Shown here: in pieces, positions 37,964 through 46,455 of the stretch
Numbering within the stretch: the first letter of the stretch is position 1
How the letters are laid out: every line of letters starts with the position of its first letter
NCBI RefSeq assembly: GCF_003850045.1
Contig: NZ_RQJX01000021.1
Span: forward strand, 1 to 64,000
DNA: 64,000 nt
DNA from: Aeromicrobium camelliae
Lineage (GTDB): Bacteria > Actinomycetota > Actinomycetes > Propionibacteriales > Nocardioidaceae
Reading direction: 5' to 3'
Translations under genes and position numbers: made by a program
Notes under the pieces: generated by a model
Seen by the model: the letters and a program-made list of their open reading frames with translations, nothing else
Database searches by the model: none
Told to the model about the DNA's origin: nothing

Positions 37964-38350
37964 TTACGCCGGCCGGCTCGCGCAGGTGATGCACGTGCGG
38001 GCAGCCGGCCGTGCCAACAGCCGTTCCTGATTGATCTCGGCGCCGCAACGTTCGCAGCGGCCGTAGGTGCCGTCGTCGATCTTCGACAGCGCCGAGTCGA
38101 CGTCGCTCAGGTGCTCGACGGCCGATGCGAGCAGGGCGCTCGCCTGCGACCGCTCGAAGGCGCTCGTCGTACCGTCCGGATCGTGCTCGTCGTCGGTGGC
38201 CGTCAACTGCGCGTCCTCGACGATCGCGGTGAAGTCCTTGTCGAGAGCGAGGATGCGCGCCGCGGTTCTCGCCCGGTCGGCGATCAACAGTGCGCGCACG
38301 TCTGAGAGGAACGCGTCCCGCTCCTCCCCCGGCATCCCCATGCGCTCCAT
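37964..38350 (-). CDS. DksA/TraR-family C4 zinc-finger protein
   Basis: A 128-residue protein with a helical N-terminus and a C-terminal DksA-type zinc finger, CERCGAEINQERLLARPAARTCITC (CxxC-N17-CxxC; the segment begins near residue 97). The HDPDGTTSAFERSQASALLASA part matches the coiled-coil region of small DksA-like (YocK/RbpA-unrelated) regulators. Such proteins reach into the RNA polymerase secondary channel. The acidic tip of true DksA is not clear, so activity may differ. It is divergent from the GNAT gene. Confidence 0.82.
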   Translation of the reverse strand: MERMGMPGEERDAFLSDVRALLIADRARTAARILALDKDFTAIVEDAQLTATDDEHDPDGTTSAFERSQASALLASAVEHLSDVDSALSKIDDGTYGRCERCGAEINQERLLARPAARTCITCASRPA

Positions 38351-38412
38351 GGCGTCCCACCTTCTCTCACCTCGAGACCAGCCAACGTATGACGTTAGCT
38401 AGGATGGCGCGA

Positions 38413-38985
38413 ATGACCGCCGTACGTGAGGCCGACGCGAACGACCTCGCCGCCGCCGCCCGCACCCTGGCCGCCGCGTTCGACGGGTACGCCTGGACCG
38501 ACTGGATCCTGCCGCCGGAGAATCGCGCGGAGCGCCTGCGGGAGGTGCAGTACCTCTACCTCGCGCATCTCGCGATGCCCCAGGGTCTCATCATGGTCAC
38601 CGACGACCTGGCCGCCGTCGCCGCCTTCGTTCCGCCCTTGGGTGCTGAACTTCCTGAGGACGCGGAGCGGAGGGTCGTCGACCTCCACGGTGACCGGATC
38701 GCACGGCTCGCCTCGGTCGACCTTCCGGCCCCCGCGGACCCCGGATCCTGGACCCTCGCCACCGTGGGAGTCCGGCCTGACCAGCAGGGCCGCGGCCTCG
38801 GCAGCGCGGTGCTGCGCGCTGCTCTCGATCACCTCGACGAACGTGTCGGCGCGAGCGTGCACCTGGAGACCTCGGATCCGCGCAACGTCACCCTGTACGA
38901 GCGCCACGGGTTCGTCACCTCGGCGGTGACCGAGATCCACGACGGGCCGACTGTCTGGAGCATGGCGCGTCCTCGCCCGGCCTAG
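38413..38985 (+). CDS. GNAT-family N-acetyltransferase
   Basis: A 190-residue acetyl-CoA-dependent acyltransferase. The acetyl-CoA loop is seen in LATVGVRPDQQGRGLGSAVL (Q/RxxGxG/A), and the C-terminal strand NVTLYERHGFV is typical. The substrate cannot be inferred. TAGGAT at 38400-38405 lies 7 bases before ATG 38413, so a leaderless start there is preferred to the ATG at 38404, which overlaps the box. The 3' end overlaps the convergent BenE gene by 4 bases. Confidence 0.82.
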   Translation: MTAVREADANDLAAAARTLAAAFDGYAWTDWILPPENRAERLREVQYLYLAHLAMPQGLIMVTDDLAAVAAFVPPLGAELPEDAERRVVDLHGDRIARLASVDLPAPADPGSWTLATVGVRPDQQGRGLGSAVLRAALDHLDERVGASVHLETSDPRNVTLYERHGFVTSAVTEIHDGPTVWSMARPRPA

Positions 38986-40133
38986 TGACCTCGTGGCCGG
39001 AGTGCGAGATGTACGACGACGCCGGTCACGAGAGCCCAGAACGCCGCTCCGACACCGAACACGCTGATGCCCGACGCGGCGACGAGGAAGGTCGCGATCG
39101 CCGGTTCGACGCGCTCGTCCGCACTCAGCGCCGACCGCAGTGATCCGGCCAGCGTCGTCAACAGAGCGAGTCCTGCCGCTGCGGCCACAAGCCCTGACGG
39201 TGCCGCGACGACGATGGCGGTGAGCAGGGCGGCCATCGGAGCGATGACGAGGTAGGACGCGCCCGTGGTGACCGCCGCGATCCACCGGCGCGACGGATCC
39301 GGCCCCGCCTCGGGCGATGCCGAGAGCGCTGCGCTGATCGCGGCGAGGTTGATCGCGTGGCCGCCGGCTGGTGCGCCAGCCACGGTTCCGACTCCGGTCA
39401 CCACCATCGCGGAGCGCCACGGCGGCCGGTAGCCGAAGCTCGACAACACGGCCGCGCCCGGGACGTTCTGCGCCGCCATCGTCACCAGATAGAGCGGCAC
39501 CGCGAGGCCGATCACCGCGCCGAGCGAGAAGGTCGGCGTGGTCCAGGTCAGCTGCGGCCACAGCGCTCCGGATCGCTCGTCTCCTGCTACGACAGCGAGC
39601 ACGAGCGCGACGACGAGGGCGGCCGGCGAAGCCCAGCGTGGTGCCACCGCCGCGAGCAGCAACCACGTGAGCACGACCGGTGCGAGCAGCAGTGGCCGGT
39701 CCGCGGTCGCCGTCACCGGGGCGAGACACAGGGGCACGAGGACCCCCGCGAGCATGGCCTGAGCGATCGAGGTGGGGATCGCGCGCACGAGGTCGGCGAG
39801 TTGGCGGATGGCGGCGGTGGCGATCACGAGGATCCCGACGATCAGGAAGGCGCCCACCGCGGCCGGCCAGCCGCCCTCCACGGCGCCGGTCGTGGCGAGC
39901 AGCGCTGCACCGGGAGTCGACCATGCCAGGGTCACCGGCACGCGATACCGGAGCGCGAGCAGCAGGGTGCCGAGGCCCTGAGTGACGCACAAGATCAGCA
40001 GACCGGACGCGGCCTGGGCGGGCGTGGCCCCCACGGCATCGAGTCCGGCGAGAACCACCGCGAAAGAACTGGTGAAGCCGACGGCGGCGGTGACCAGCCC
40101 GGCCACGACTGCCGCTCTTCGGTCCGCTCGCAC
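38982..40133 (-). CDS. benE: BenE-family benzoate/proton symporter
   Basis: A 383-residue membrane protein with about 12 hydrophobic helices. Family segments include VAGLVTAAVGFTSSFAVVLAGL, VPVTLAWSTPGAALLATTGA, IAQAMLAGVLVPLC and PLYLVTMAAQNVPGAAVLSSFGY, as well as APAGGHAINLAAISAA. BenE proteins import benzoate or related aromatic acids with protons. No benzoate-degradation genes are next to it, so its substrate is uncertain. Confidence 0.85.
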   Translation of the reverse strand: MRADRRAAVVAGLVTAAVGFTSSFAVVLAGLDAVGATPAQAASGLLILCVTQGLGTLLLALRYRVPVTLAWSTPGAALLATTGAVEGGWPAAVGAFLIVGILVIATAAIRQLADLVRAIPTSIAQAMLAGVLVPLCLAPVTATADRPLLLAPVVLTWLLLAAVAPRWASPAALVVALVLAVVAGDERSGALWPQLTWTTPTFSLGAVIGLAVPLYLVTMAAQNVPGAAVLSSFGYRPPWRSAMVVTGVGTVAGAPAGGHAINLAAISAALSASPEAGPDPSRRWIAAVTTGASYLVIAPMAALLTAIVVAAPSGLVAAAAGLALLTTLAGSLRSALSADERVEPAIATFLVAASGISVFGVGAAFWALVTGVVVHLALRPRGH

Positions 40134-40180
40134 ATCCGGAGCGTAGCGGGCCCCGCGCTCGGACGGCGCTATGACGTCGA

Positions 40181-40211
40181 ACGCCCGGCGACCACGAGGA
40201 CCACCGGGCGT
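40181..40211 (-). terminator. Hairpin after the YtxH-like gene
   Basis: Arms ACGCCCGG (40181-40188) and CCGGGCGT (40204-40211) lie about 20 bases after the stop of the minus-strand YtxH-like gene. It is a probable terminator separating it from BenE. Confidence 0.5.
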
Positions 40212-40230
40212 CGGACGTGTAGGAGAAGGG

Positions 40231-40824
40231 TCAGCTGGTCGAGCCGGGTCGCGGCTCGTCGATCACGGTCTCCTCAAGCTGCTCGTCGATCGCGTCCTTG
40301 GTGTACGCCGCCGTGGCGTCGCCACGGGCCGCTTGCGACTGCGCAGCCTCGGCGAGATCCTCGGCGGCGGTCTGCGCCTCGTTGGCACTCTGCGCCGCCT
40401 CGGCACCATCGACGTCACCGAACGTCGCCTCAGCGTCGGCACGGGCATAGTCGGCCTGCGCCTGCGCGGAGAGATCGTCGGCGCGGTTCCAGGTCTCGTT
40501 CGCCTGGGCGGCGTCCGCGTCACCGGGCTCTTCGGAGGCGAAGTCCGCCGCACTCTTGACCTTGGAGGTCATCGCGCTCGCTGCGTCGCTCGCAGTCTCG
40601 GTGACCTTGTCGCTCACGGTGCTCGCGACGTCCGCGGCCTTGTGACCAGCATCAGAAGCGGCATCGCGAGCGACGTTCTGCACGGTGTCGACCGTGCTCT
40701 GCACCGGTTCGGAGCGCCACAGCTTCTCCGCCTGAGCCTTGATCTGCTCGTACCGCTCCCGCCCGGCCTTCGTGCCGAGGACGTAGCCGACGGCAGCCGC
40801 CGCCAGCAGGGTCAGCTTCTTCAC
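40231..40824 (-). CDS. YtxH-like protein with Ala-rich helical tail
   Basis: A 197-residue protein. The N-terminal hydrophobic segment ([18 protein letters not shown]) followed by RERYEQIKAQAEKLW is the YtxH-type start seen in many actinobacteria. After it come about 150 residues of charged, Ala-rich sequence. VASTVSDKVTETASDAASAM and similar 11-residue-like periodic stretches suggest amphipathic helices, as in LEA or apolipoprotein-like stress proteins. Function is unknown; general-stress or membrane-protective roles are only suggested by composition. ATG follows a GGAG site. Confidence 0.7.
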   Translation of the reverse strand: MKKLTLLAAAAVGYVLGTKAGRERYEQIKAQAEKLWRSEPVQSTVDTVQNVARDAASDAGHKAADVASTVSDKVTETASDAASAMTSKVKSAADFASEEPGDADAAQANETWNRADDLSAQAQADYARADAEATFGDVDGAEAAQSANEAQTAAEDLAEAAQSQAARGDATAAYTKDAIDEQLEETVIDEPRPGSTS

Positions 40825-40881
40825 GGTCGTTCACTCCTTCGGATGGACAGGTTTCCATTCTGTCGCGCCCGGACCGATTCC

Positions 40882-41742
40882 TCATGTCGAGATCGGTGGA
40901 GGGCCCATCGCCCACCGGATGCCGCTCGTGGCGGTGGTGCCGGCTGCTCGCACCGCGGTCGCTTCGACCACCGGAAGCCACGGCAATCGCAACGGCCACC
41001 GAGCCCACACCGGCAGGAGACCGACCGCTGCCGCGGCGAGGAGCCCGTACGGCGCGCGCACAGCCAGCGGGACCGGCGGGTGGACGAGAAGGAACCGCGC
41101 GGCTGCTCGCGCTGCCGCAGTGGACGCGAGTTCGGGCCGGTAGGAGGCGAGGGCCGCATCGAGTTCCTCGACCGAGCGCGGCACCTCGTCGGCGCCCAGC
41201 AGTTCACCCGTCACAGCCGCCTGCGCGACGTACTGATCACGCTCCTCGGGGCTGAGCGGTCGCGCGCCGTACCGGTCGTGTGCGCGCAGGAACGAGTCGA
41301 CTTCGGCGACGTGCACCCAGCGCAGCAGGTGAGGATCGCTCGCCGCGTACGGCCGTCCGTCCGGCGCCGTCCCGCTGATATGTGCGTGCACGGCCCGGAC
41401 GACCGCGATCGCGCGATCGGCCTGGTCCACGGGCGCGAACGTGGTCTCGGCGAGGAACCCGCTCGTGCGCTGCAGCCGTCCCCACGGGTCCCCGCGGAAT
41501 CCCGAGTGCTGGTCGACCGCTGCCATCGCGAGCGGGTGCAGGGACTGCAGCAGCAGGGCACGGATGCCGCCGACGAACATCGACGCATCGCTGTGCACAC
41601 GCCAGATCGGATCGGCCGGACCGAAGCGTCGCGGCCCCGGCGAACCATGGATGCGGTCGCGCCGCGCCGGGCCCTCGTCGCCGGCGACGCGCGCGAAGAT
41701 CGCAGCGCTGACCCGCGATCGCACAGCCTCGAGGGCGTCCAT
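40882..41742 (-). CDS. DUF2236 / MpaB-like oxygenase family protein
   Basis: A 286-residue helical protein of the DUF2236 family, whose founding members are the latex-clearing protein Lcp and fungal MpaB heme oxygenases. [34 protein letters not shown] and [14 protein letters not shown] are the conserved stretches (quoted in part), with histidines positioned as possible heme ligands. No export signal is visible, unlike Lcp, so a cytosolic oxidation is more likely. The substrate is unknown. The minus-strand -10 box TATGCT (41754-41749) lies 6 bases before the ATG, which indicates a leaderless mRNA. Confidence 0.85.
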   Translation of the reverse strand: MDALEAVRSRVSAAIFARVAGDEGPARRDRIHGSPGPRRFGPADPIWRVHSDASMFVGGIRALLLQSLHPLAMAAVDQHSGFRGDPWGRLQRTSGFLAETTFAPVDQADRAIAVVRAVHAHISGTAPDGRPYAASDPHLLRWVHVAEVDSFLRAHDRYGARPLSPEERDQYVAQAAVTGELLGADEVPRSVEELDAALASYRPELASTAAARAAARFLLVHPPVPLAVRAPYGLLAAAAVGLLPVWARWPLRLPWLPVVEATAVRAAGTTATSGIRWAMGPPPIST

Positions 41743-41774
41743 GTCCCGAGCATAGGCGGTATTTCCTGGCCGGA

Positions 41775-41780
41775 TACCCT
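41775..41780 (+). promoter_or_regulatory. -10 box (TACCCT) before glyA
   Basis: TACCCT ends 6 bases before ATG 41787; a leaderless transcript is predicted. The short intergenic space leaves no room for a glycine riboswitch. Confidence 0.5.
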
Positions 41781-41786
41781 TCTGAT

Positions 41787-43064
41787 ATGAGCCATGACGC
41801 GCACCTCGTCGATTTCGACCCCGAGATCGCCTCGCTGCTGGATGCTGAGCTGAAGCGTCAGCAGAGCACCCTCGAGATGATCGCCTCGGAGAACTTCGCT
41901 CCCGTTGCCGCCCTCGAGGCGCAGGGCAGCGTGCTCACGAACAAGTACGCCGAGGGTTACCCCGGTAAGCGCTACTACGGCGGGTGCGAGTTCGTCGACG
42001 AGGTCGAGCAGATCGCGATCGACCGGCTCAAGCAGCTCTTCGACGCTCAGTACGCCAACGTCCAGCCGCACTCGGGTGCGTCGGCGAACGCCGCGGCGCT
42101 CCACGCGCTCGCCAGCGCCGGCGACACGATCCTGGGTCTGGACCTGGCCAACGGCGGCCACCTCACGCACGGCATGAAGCTCAACTTCTCCGGCCGCCTC
42201 TACAACGTCGTGCCGTACCACGTCGTGCCCGAGACCGGCCTCGTCGACATGGACGAGGTGCGCTCGCTGGCTCTCGAGCACCGCCCGCGCGTCATCATCG
42301 CCGGTTGGTCGGCCTACCCGCGTCAGCTCGACTTCGCCGCGTTCCGCGCGATCGCCGACGAGGTCGGCGCGAAGCTCTGGGTCGACATGGCGCACTTCGC
42401 GGGTCTCGTCGCCGCCGGTCTGCACCCCAGCCCGCTCCCCCACGCGCACCTCGTCACCACCACGACGCACAAGACGCTCGGCGGCCCCCGCGGTGGCGCG
42501 ATCCTCACCAACGACGAAGAAGTCGCCAAGAAGATGCGGTCGGCCGTCTTCCCCGGCCAGCAGGGTGGCCCCCTGGAGCACGTCATCGCGGCCAAGGCCG
42601 TGGCGTTCAAGATGGCGCTCGAGCCGGAGTTCAAGGACCGGCAGGCGCGCACCCTCGAGGGCGCTCGGATCCTCGCTGAGCGTCTCCTCGCCGACGACGC
42701 GAAGTCCGCGGGCATCCAGGTGCTCAGCGGCGGGACCGACGTGCACCTCGTGCTCGTCGACCTGCGCAACTCCGAGCTGGACGGTCAGCAGGCTGAGGAC
42801 CGCCTCGACGAGGTCGGCATCACGGTCAACCGCAACGCCGTCCCCAACGACCCGCGTCCCCCGATGGTGACGTCGGGCCTGCGCATCGGCACCCCGGCCC
42901 TCGCTACTCGCGGCTTCGGAGCCGAGGAGTTCGCCGAGGTCGCCGAGATCATCGCCGCTGCGTTGCAGCCGGGCGAGGTCGACATCGCCGGACTGCGGCA
43001 GCGCACGGCGGCCCTCGCCGATCGTTTTCCGCTTTACCCCGGACTCACCCCCTTCACCGCCTGA
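41787..43064 (+). CDS. glyA: Serine hydroxymethyltransferase
   Basis: A 425-residue PLP enzyme converting serine and tetrahydrofolate to glycine and methylene-THF. Family motifs are [13 protein letters not shown] near the N-terminus, [32 protein letters not shown], and the PLP-lysine motif [14 protein letters not shown], with the Lys at residue 229. Length is normal. It appears to start its own transcript; the SURF1 gene follows after 3 bases and DUF3817 overlaps that, so they may share the mRNA. Confidence 0.96.
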   Translation: MSHDAHLVDFDPEIASLLDAELKRQQSTLEMIASENFAPVAALEAQGSVLTNKYAEGYPGKRYYGGCEFVDEVEQIAIDRLKQLFDAQYANVQPHSGASANAAALHALASAGDTILGLDLANGGHLTHGMKLNFSGRLYNVVPYHVVPETGLVDMDEVRSLALEHRPRVIIAGWSAYPRQLDFAAFRAIADEVGAKLWVDMAHFAGLVAAGLHPSPLPHAHLVTTTTHKTLGGPRGGAILTNDEEVAKKMRSAVFPGQQGGPLEHVIAAKAVAFKMALEPEFKDRQARTLEGARILAERLLADDAKSAGIQVLSGGTDVHLVLVDLRNSELDGQQAEDRLDEVGITVNRNAVPNDPRPPMVTSGLRIGTPALATRGFGAEEFAEVAEIIAAALQPGEVDIAGLRQRTAALADRFPLYPGLTPFTA

Positions 43065-43067
43065 ACC

Positions 43068-43841
43068 TTGTCCTCCGACCGTCCCCCCTCGACTCTCCGG
43101 CTGTGGTTCCGGCCGTCGATGCTGGGCCTGCACGCCTTCGCGATCGCGGCCTTCGTCGTCTGTCTGGTGGCCGGCGCGTGGCAGTTGGGCGTCTACGACG
43201 CTCGCCAGGAGAGCGAGCGGGCGGATCGGCAGGAGGTGCCCACCAAGCCGCTCGCCGAGGTGTGGGGGCCGGACGAGGTCTTCACCGCCCGGCAGCAGAT
43301 GCGGCCGGTGACGATCACCGGTGAGTTCCGTCCCGCGGAGGAGCAGCTGTGGGTGACGGGCAAGGAGTTCCCCGGAGCCGGAGTGGGTTCCTGGCTCGTC
43401 GCTCCGGTCATGGTGGACGGTTCGGCCTTGCTCGTGGTGCGGGGCTGGGCCCCGGAGCCGGACGGTTTTCCCGAGGTCCCGAGCGGGACGGTGTCCTTCG
43501 ACGGCGTGCTGCAACCCTCCGACGGGCCGGCGGGGCGTTTCGATCCCGAGTCCCGCACGATCGGGTCGGTCCGCATTCCGACGCTCATCAACGACCTCCC
43601 GTACGACCTGTGGTCCGGCTACGCGCTCGCCGACGACGAGAACATCGTGCCCGCCGGTCTCCGCTCGCCGGATCTGCCGGAGCCGGACGTCTCGTGGACC
43701 GCGGGCGGACGCAATCTCGGCTACAGCCTGCAGTGGTGGGTGTTCGCCGCATTCGTCGTGTTCATGTGGTGGCGCATGGGCCGCGAGTCGGTGGAGACGG
43801 CGCGGGAACGGTTGGACCGCGGCGATACCCTGGCGTCGTGA
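43068..43841 (+). CDS. SURF1-family cytochrome oxidase assembly protein
   Basis: A 257-residue protein with two membrane helices at its ends (residues about 18-40 and 220-240) and an external domain between them, the SURF1 layout. GAWQLGVYDAR follows helix 1, and VTITGEF, VLVVRGW-type (LLVVRGWAP) and GYSLQWWVFAAFVVFMWW are family signatures. SURF1 helps insert heme a into cytochrome c oxidase. The start is taken as TTG 43068, because no ATG or GTG fits; an alternative further in would lose part of the N-terminus. Confidence 0.83.
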   Translation: MSSDRPPSTLRLWFRPSMLGLHAFAIAAFVVCLVAGAWQLGVYDARQESERADRQEVPTKPLAEVWGPDEVFTARQQMRPVTITGEFRPAEEQLWVTGKEFPGAGVGSWLVAPVMVDGSALLVVRGWAPEPDGFPEVPSGTVSFDGVLQPSDGPAGRFDPESRTIGSVRIPTLINDLPYDLWSGYALADDENIVPAGLRSPDLPEPDVSWTAGGRNLGYSLQWWVFAAFVVFMWWRMGRESVETARERLDRGDTLAS

Positions 43842-44173
43842 ACGACCGGCTGTTGCGCGCGTATCAAGTCATGGCCACGATCGTCGGCCTCAATCTCCTC
43901 GTCGTGATGGCCGGCTTCCTGGGCAAGTTGCTCACCGACCCGGGATCCTTCTGGCATCGTCACCAGGACACGTTCCTCATCATCGATCAGGTGCACGGCC
44001 TGCTGTTCATCGTGCTCGTCGTCCTCGTGGCCAAGCTGACGCTGCGACAGAAGTGGAGCTGGGGCTACATGGTGAGCGTCCTGCTGCTCGCGTGCATCCC
44101 GGCGGTCTCGTTCGCCGCCGAACGGCGGACCACGCACCGGGTGCATCGGGACGCCGCCCCCGCCGCGGTCTGA
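43838..44173 (+). CDS. DUF3817 small membrane protein
   Basis: A 111-residue protein with three hydrophobic helices matching DUF3817: LLRAYQVMATIVGLNLLVVM, then IIDQVHGLLFIVLVVLVAKL and WSWGYMVSVLLLACIPAVSFAAER. GTG 43838 overlaps the SURF1 stop (GTGA) and also has TACCCT 6 bases upstream. Coupling and a leaderless internal start are therefore both possible. Function is unknown; it is often next to SURF1 or GuaA in actinobacteria. Confidence 0.85.
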   Translation: MNDRLLRAYQVMATIVGLNLLVVMAGFLGKLLTDPGSFWHRHQDTFLIIDQVHGLLFIVLVVLVAKLTLRQKWSWGYMVSVLLLACIPAVSFAAERRTTHRVHRDAAPAAV

Positions 44174-44191
44174 CCCCGGCGGGCGCTGCCG

Positions 44192-44995
44192 TCACAGTGC
44201 GTCGTCGAGTGAGGCGACGCGCTCCAGCTGCTCCTCGATCTCCGTGGCCGTCGCGCGCAGCTCGGCCAGTATCCCGCTGAAATCATCGGGCACGGCGGTG
44301 GTCGAGGGTCGTGCCGCGGCGATCGCCGCGATGACGCGGCCCCCGGCGCGGATCGGTACCGAGACCGCATGCAGACCGACCTCGTTCTCGCCCACGTTCG
44401 TGGCGTACCCGTTGCGCTCGACCTCGTCGAGCTCCTGCTCGAGCGCCGCGATGCTGGCGATGGTGTTCTCGGTGACGCGCGGCGGATCCTGGGGGTACAG
44501 GCTCGTCAGGTGCTGACGGGGCAGGCTCGCCAGCAGCACCTTGCCGCTGCTCGTGCTGTGGGCCGGGGAGCGTGAGCCGATGCGCACCGTCACCCGGATC
44601 GGTCGGGGACTCTCGCTGCCGTCGATGAAGCGGATATCGGTCCCCTCGAGCACCGAGAGGTGGACGGTCCATTCGCGCTCCTTCGCGAGCCGTTCGATAT
44701 GGGGCATCGCGATCTGCCGGAGCTCCTGATGCCCGGTGGAGGCGAGCGCGATCTCGACCAGCACGTCACCGGGGACGTAAACCCGCTTGACCGGGTCGTG
44801 GCGCAGAAAGCCCAGATAGGTCAGGGTCGACAGCAGTCGATGCGCGGTCGACGGGGCCACGCCGAGCTCCGCGCTGACCTCGGTGACGCGGACCTGGGAG
44901 GCGTGGCGCAGCGCCAACAGGATGCGCAGGGCGTTCTCCGCGGACTCGATGAGATAGGGCGGTCGGCCCTCCTGGTCATCAGCAGGTTTTCCCAT
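44192..44995 (-). CDS. IclR-family transcriptional regulator
   Basis: A 267-residue regulator. The winged helix-turn-helix at residues 15-70 includes SQVRVTEVSAELGVAPSTAHRLLSTLTYLGFL. The IclR effector domain follows, with GSRSPAHSTSSGKVLLASLP and NVGENEVGLHAVSVPIRAGG. Effectors of this family are small organic or aromatic acids. It is divergent from the catabolic operon starting at 45181 and very probably controls it. The -10 box TAACGT (minus strand 45008-45003) lies 7 bases before ATG 44995, predicting a leaderless mRNA. Confidence 0.9.
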   Translation of the reverse strand: MGKPADDQEGRPPYLIESAENALRILLALRHASQVRVTEVSAELGVAPSTAHRLLSTLTYLGFLRHDPVKRVYVPGDVLVEIALASTGHQELRQIAMPHIERLAKEREWTVHLSVLEGTDIRFIDGSESPRPIRVTVRIGSRSPAHSTSSGKVLLASLPRQHLTSLYPQDPPRVTENTIASIAALEQELDEVERNGYATNVGENEVGLHAVSVPIRAGGRVIAAIAAARPSTTAVPDDFSGILAELRATATEIEEQLERVASLDDAL

Positions 44996-45180
44996 GAGCG
45001 GAACGTTACCTCTTTTTTACGTCTATTGGCAGAATCTGTGCACGATGTTAACAAGATGTTCCGTATAAAAGAATTGTCTTGGCAAAGCTTTCCACTCACC
45101 GGCACGCGTGTTTAGATGACTCCTACCGCCCGTGGCGTGACCTACACCACACGAACGGCGGCGAGTGAAGGAGAGAGACC
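44996..45180. promoter_or_regulatory. AT-rich divergent promoter region, iclR / catabolic operon
   Basis: No gene is seen. Bases 45001-45080 have about 36% G+C by hand count, against a GC-rich background. A direct repeat TTGGCA occurs at 45026-45031 and 45079-45084, with TATAAA at 45064-45069 between them. GAAGGAGAGA precedes the GTG at 45181. This is the likely IclR-binding and promoter region. Confidence 0.55.
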
Positions 45181-46455
45181 GTGCCCGAAGCCCGCAGTTC
45201 CGTCGCGACGTTCGAGGGGTCCGTCCCCCTGGGAGAGCTCCCCGAGGTGGGCTCGGTGCCCAGCTCGATGACGGCGTTGGTCGTGCGTCAGGACCGTTTC
45301 GGGGATCCGGCGACGGCCTTCCAGGTCGAAACCGACATTCCCGTTCCGCCGATCAGCTCGACCGAGGTCCTGATCGGCGTCAAGGCGGCGGGCGTCAACT
45401 ACAACAACGTGTGGGCGGCCCGCGGCTACCCGGTGGACGTCATCGGCGCCCGTCAGCGACAGGGCGATCCCTACGACTTCCACGTCGGCGGTTCGGACGC
45501 CTCCGGGATCGTCTACGCGGTGGGCGCCGACGTCGCCGACATCGCGGTCGGCGACGAGGTCATCGTGCACCCGGGCTACTGGGACGCCGACGACGCGTGG
45601 ACCCGCTCGGGCAAGGACCCGATGATCGGTCCGAGCGCCCAGATCTGGGGCTACAACACGAACTTCGGATCCTTCGCCCAGTTCGCCCGGGTGCAGGCGC
45701 ACCAGGTGCTGCCGAAGGCCGACCAGCTCTCGTGGGCCGAGGCCGCGGCGCCGACCCTCGTCGGCACGACGGCCTACCGGATGCTGCACGGCTGGGCCGG
45801 GAACACCCTCCAGGCCGGTGACGTCGTCCTGGTCTGGGGCGGTTCTGGCGGTCTCGGCACCCAGGCGATCCAACTCGCCCGGCATGCCGGCGCTCAGGCG
45901 GTCGCGGTGGTCTCGGACGATGAACGCGGCCGCTACGCCGAGAAGCTGGGAGCGGTCGGCTACATCAACCGCCGGGATTTCAGCCACTGGGGCATTCCCC
46001 CGCTCGTCGACGACGCCGCCGGGCAGAAGGAATGGACCGCCGAGGCACGGCGGTTCGGCAAGCGCATCTGGGAGATCGTGGGCGAGCGCAAGGATCCGGC
46101 GATCGTGTTCGAGCACCCCGGCAGCGCCACCATTCCCACGAGCATCTTCGTCTGCGAGCCCGGCGGCATGGTCGTCATCTGCGCCGGCACCACCGGCTAT
46201 GACGCGATGGTGGACCTGCGGTACCACTGGACGCGTCAGAAGCGCCTCCAGGGCAGTCACGGCACCAACGACGAGCAGGCCCGTGCCTACAACGACCTCG
46301 TCCGCGCCGGCCACATCGACCCGTGCCTGGGCCGCACCGTCGCCTTCGACGAGCTGCCCGCCGCCCACGCCGAGATGGGACGCGGCGAACAGGTCTTCGG
46401 CAACATCGTCGGCCTCGTCGCCGCGGCCGACGAGAACGAAGGACGCCGCTCATGA
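45181..46455 (+). CDS. Crotonyl-CoA carboxylase/reductase-like zinc-free MDR enzyme
   Basis: A 424-residue medium-chain dehydrogenase/reductase of the Ccr (enoyl-CoA reductase) clade. AGVNYNNVWAARGYPVDV, FHVGGSDASGIVYAVG and GYNTNFGSFAQFARVQ are typical. The nucleotide loop is VWGGSGGLGTQAIQLAR, and RLQGSHGTNDEQA carries a conserved His near the C-terminus. Ccr enzymes reduce crotonyl-CoA or acrylyl-CoA with NADPH, some with CO2 fixation. Whether this one carboxylates cannot be decided from sequence by eye. It is the first gene of the IclR-flanked operon; its stop overlaps the next ATG (ATGA). Confidence 0.8.
   Translation: MPEARSSVATFEGSVPLGELPEVGSVPSSMTALVVRQDRFGDPATAFQVETDIPVPPISSTEVLIGVKAAGVNYNNVWAARGYPVDVIGARQRQGDPYDFHVGGSDASGIVYAVGADVADIAVGDEVIVHPGYWDADDAWTRSGKDPMIGPSAQIWGYNTNFGSFAQFARVQAHQVLPKADQLSWAEAAAPTLVGTTAYRMLHGWAGNTLQAGDVVLVWGGSGGLGTQAIQLARHAGAQAVAVVSDDERGRYAEKLGAVGYINRRDFSHWGIPPLVDDAAGQKEWTAEARRFGKRIWEIVGERKDPAIVFEHPGSATIPTSIFVCEPGGMVVICAGTTGYDAMVDLRYHWTRQKRLQGSHGTNDEQARAYNDLVRAGHIDPCLGRTVAFDELPAAHAEMGRGEQVFGNIVGLVAAADENEGRRS

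Noticed and set aside
40882-41742. Latex-clearing protein (Lcp) identity for the DUF2236 gene
   Set aside because: There is no Tat/Sec signal and the length is shorter than Lcp, so only the broader family can be supported.
41743-41786. Glycine riboswitch before glyA
   Set aside because: The gap is only 44 bases and holds a -10 box next to the start codon, so no aptamer can fit.
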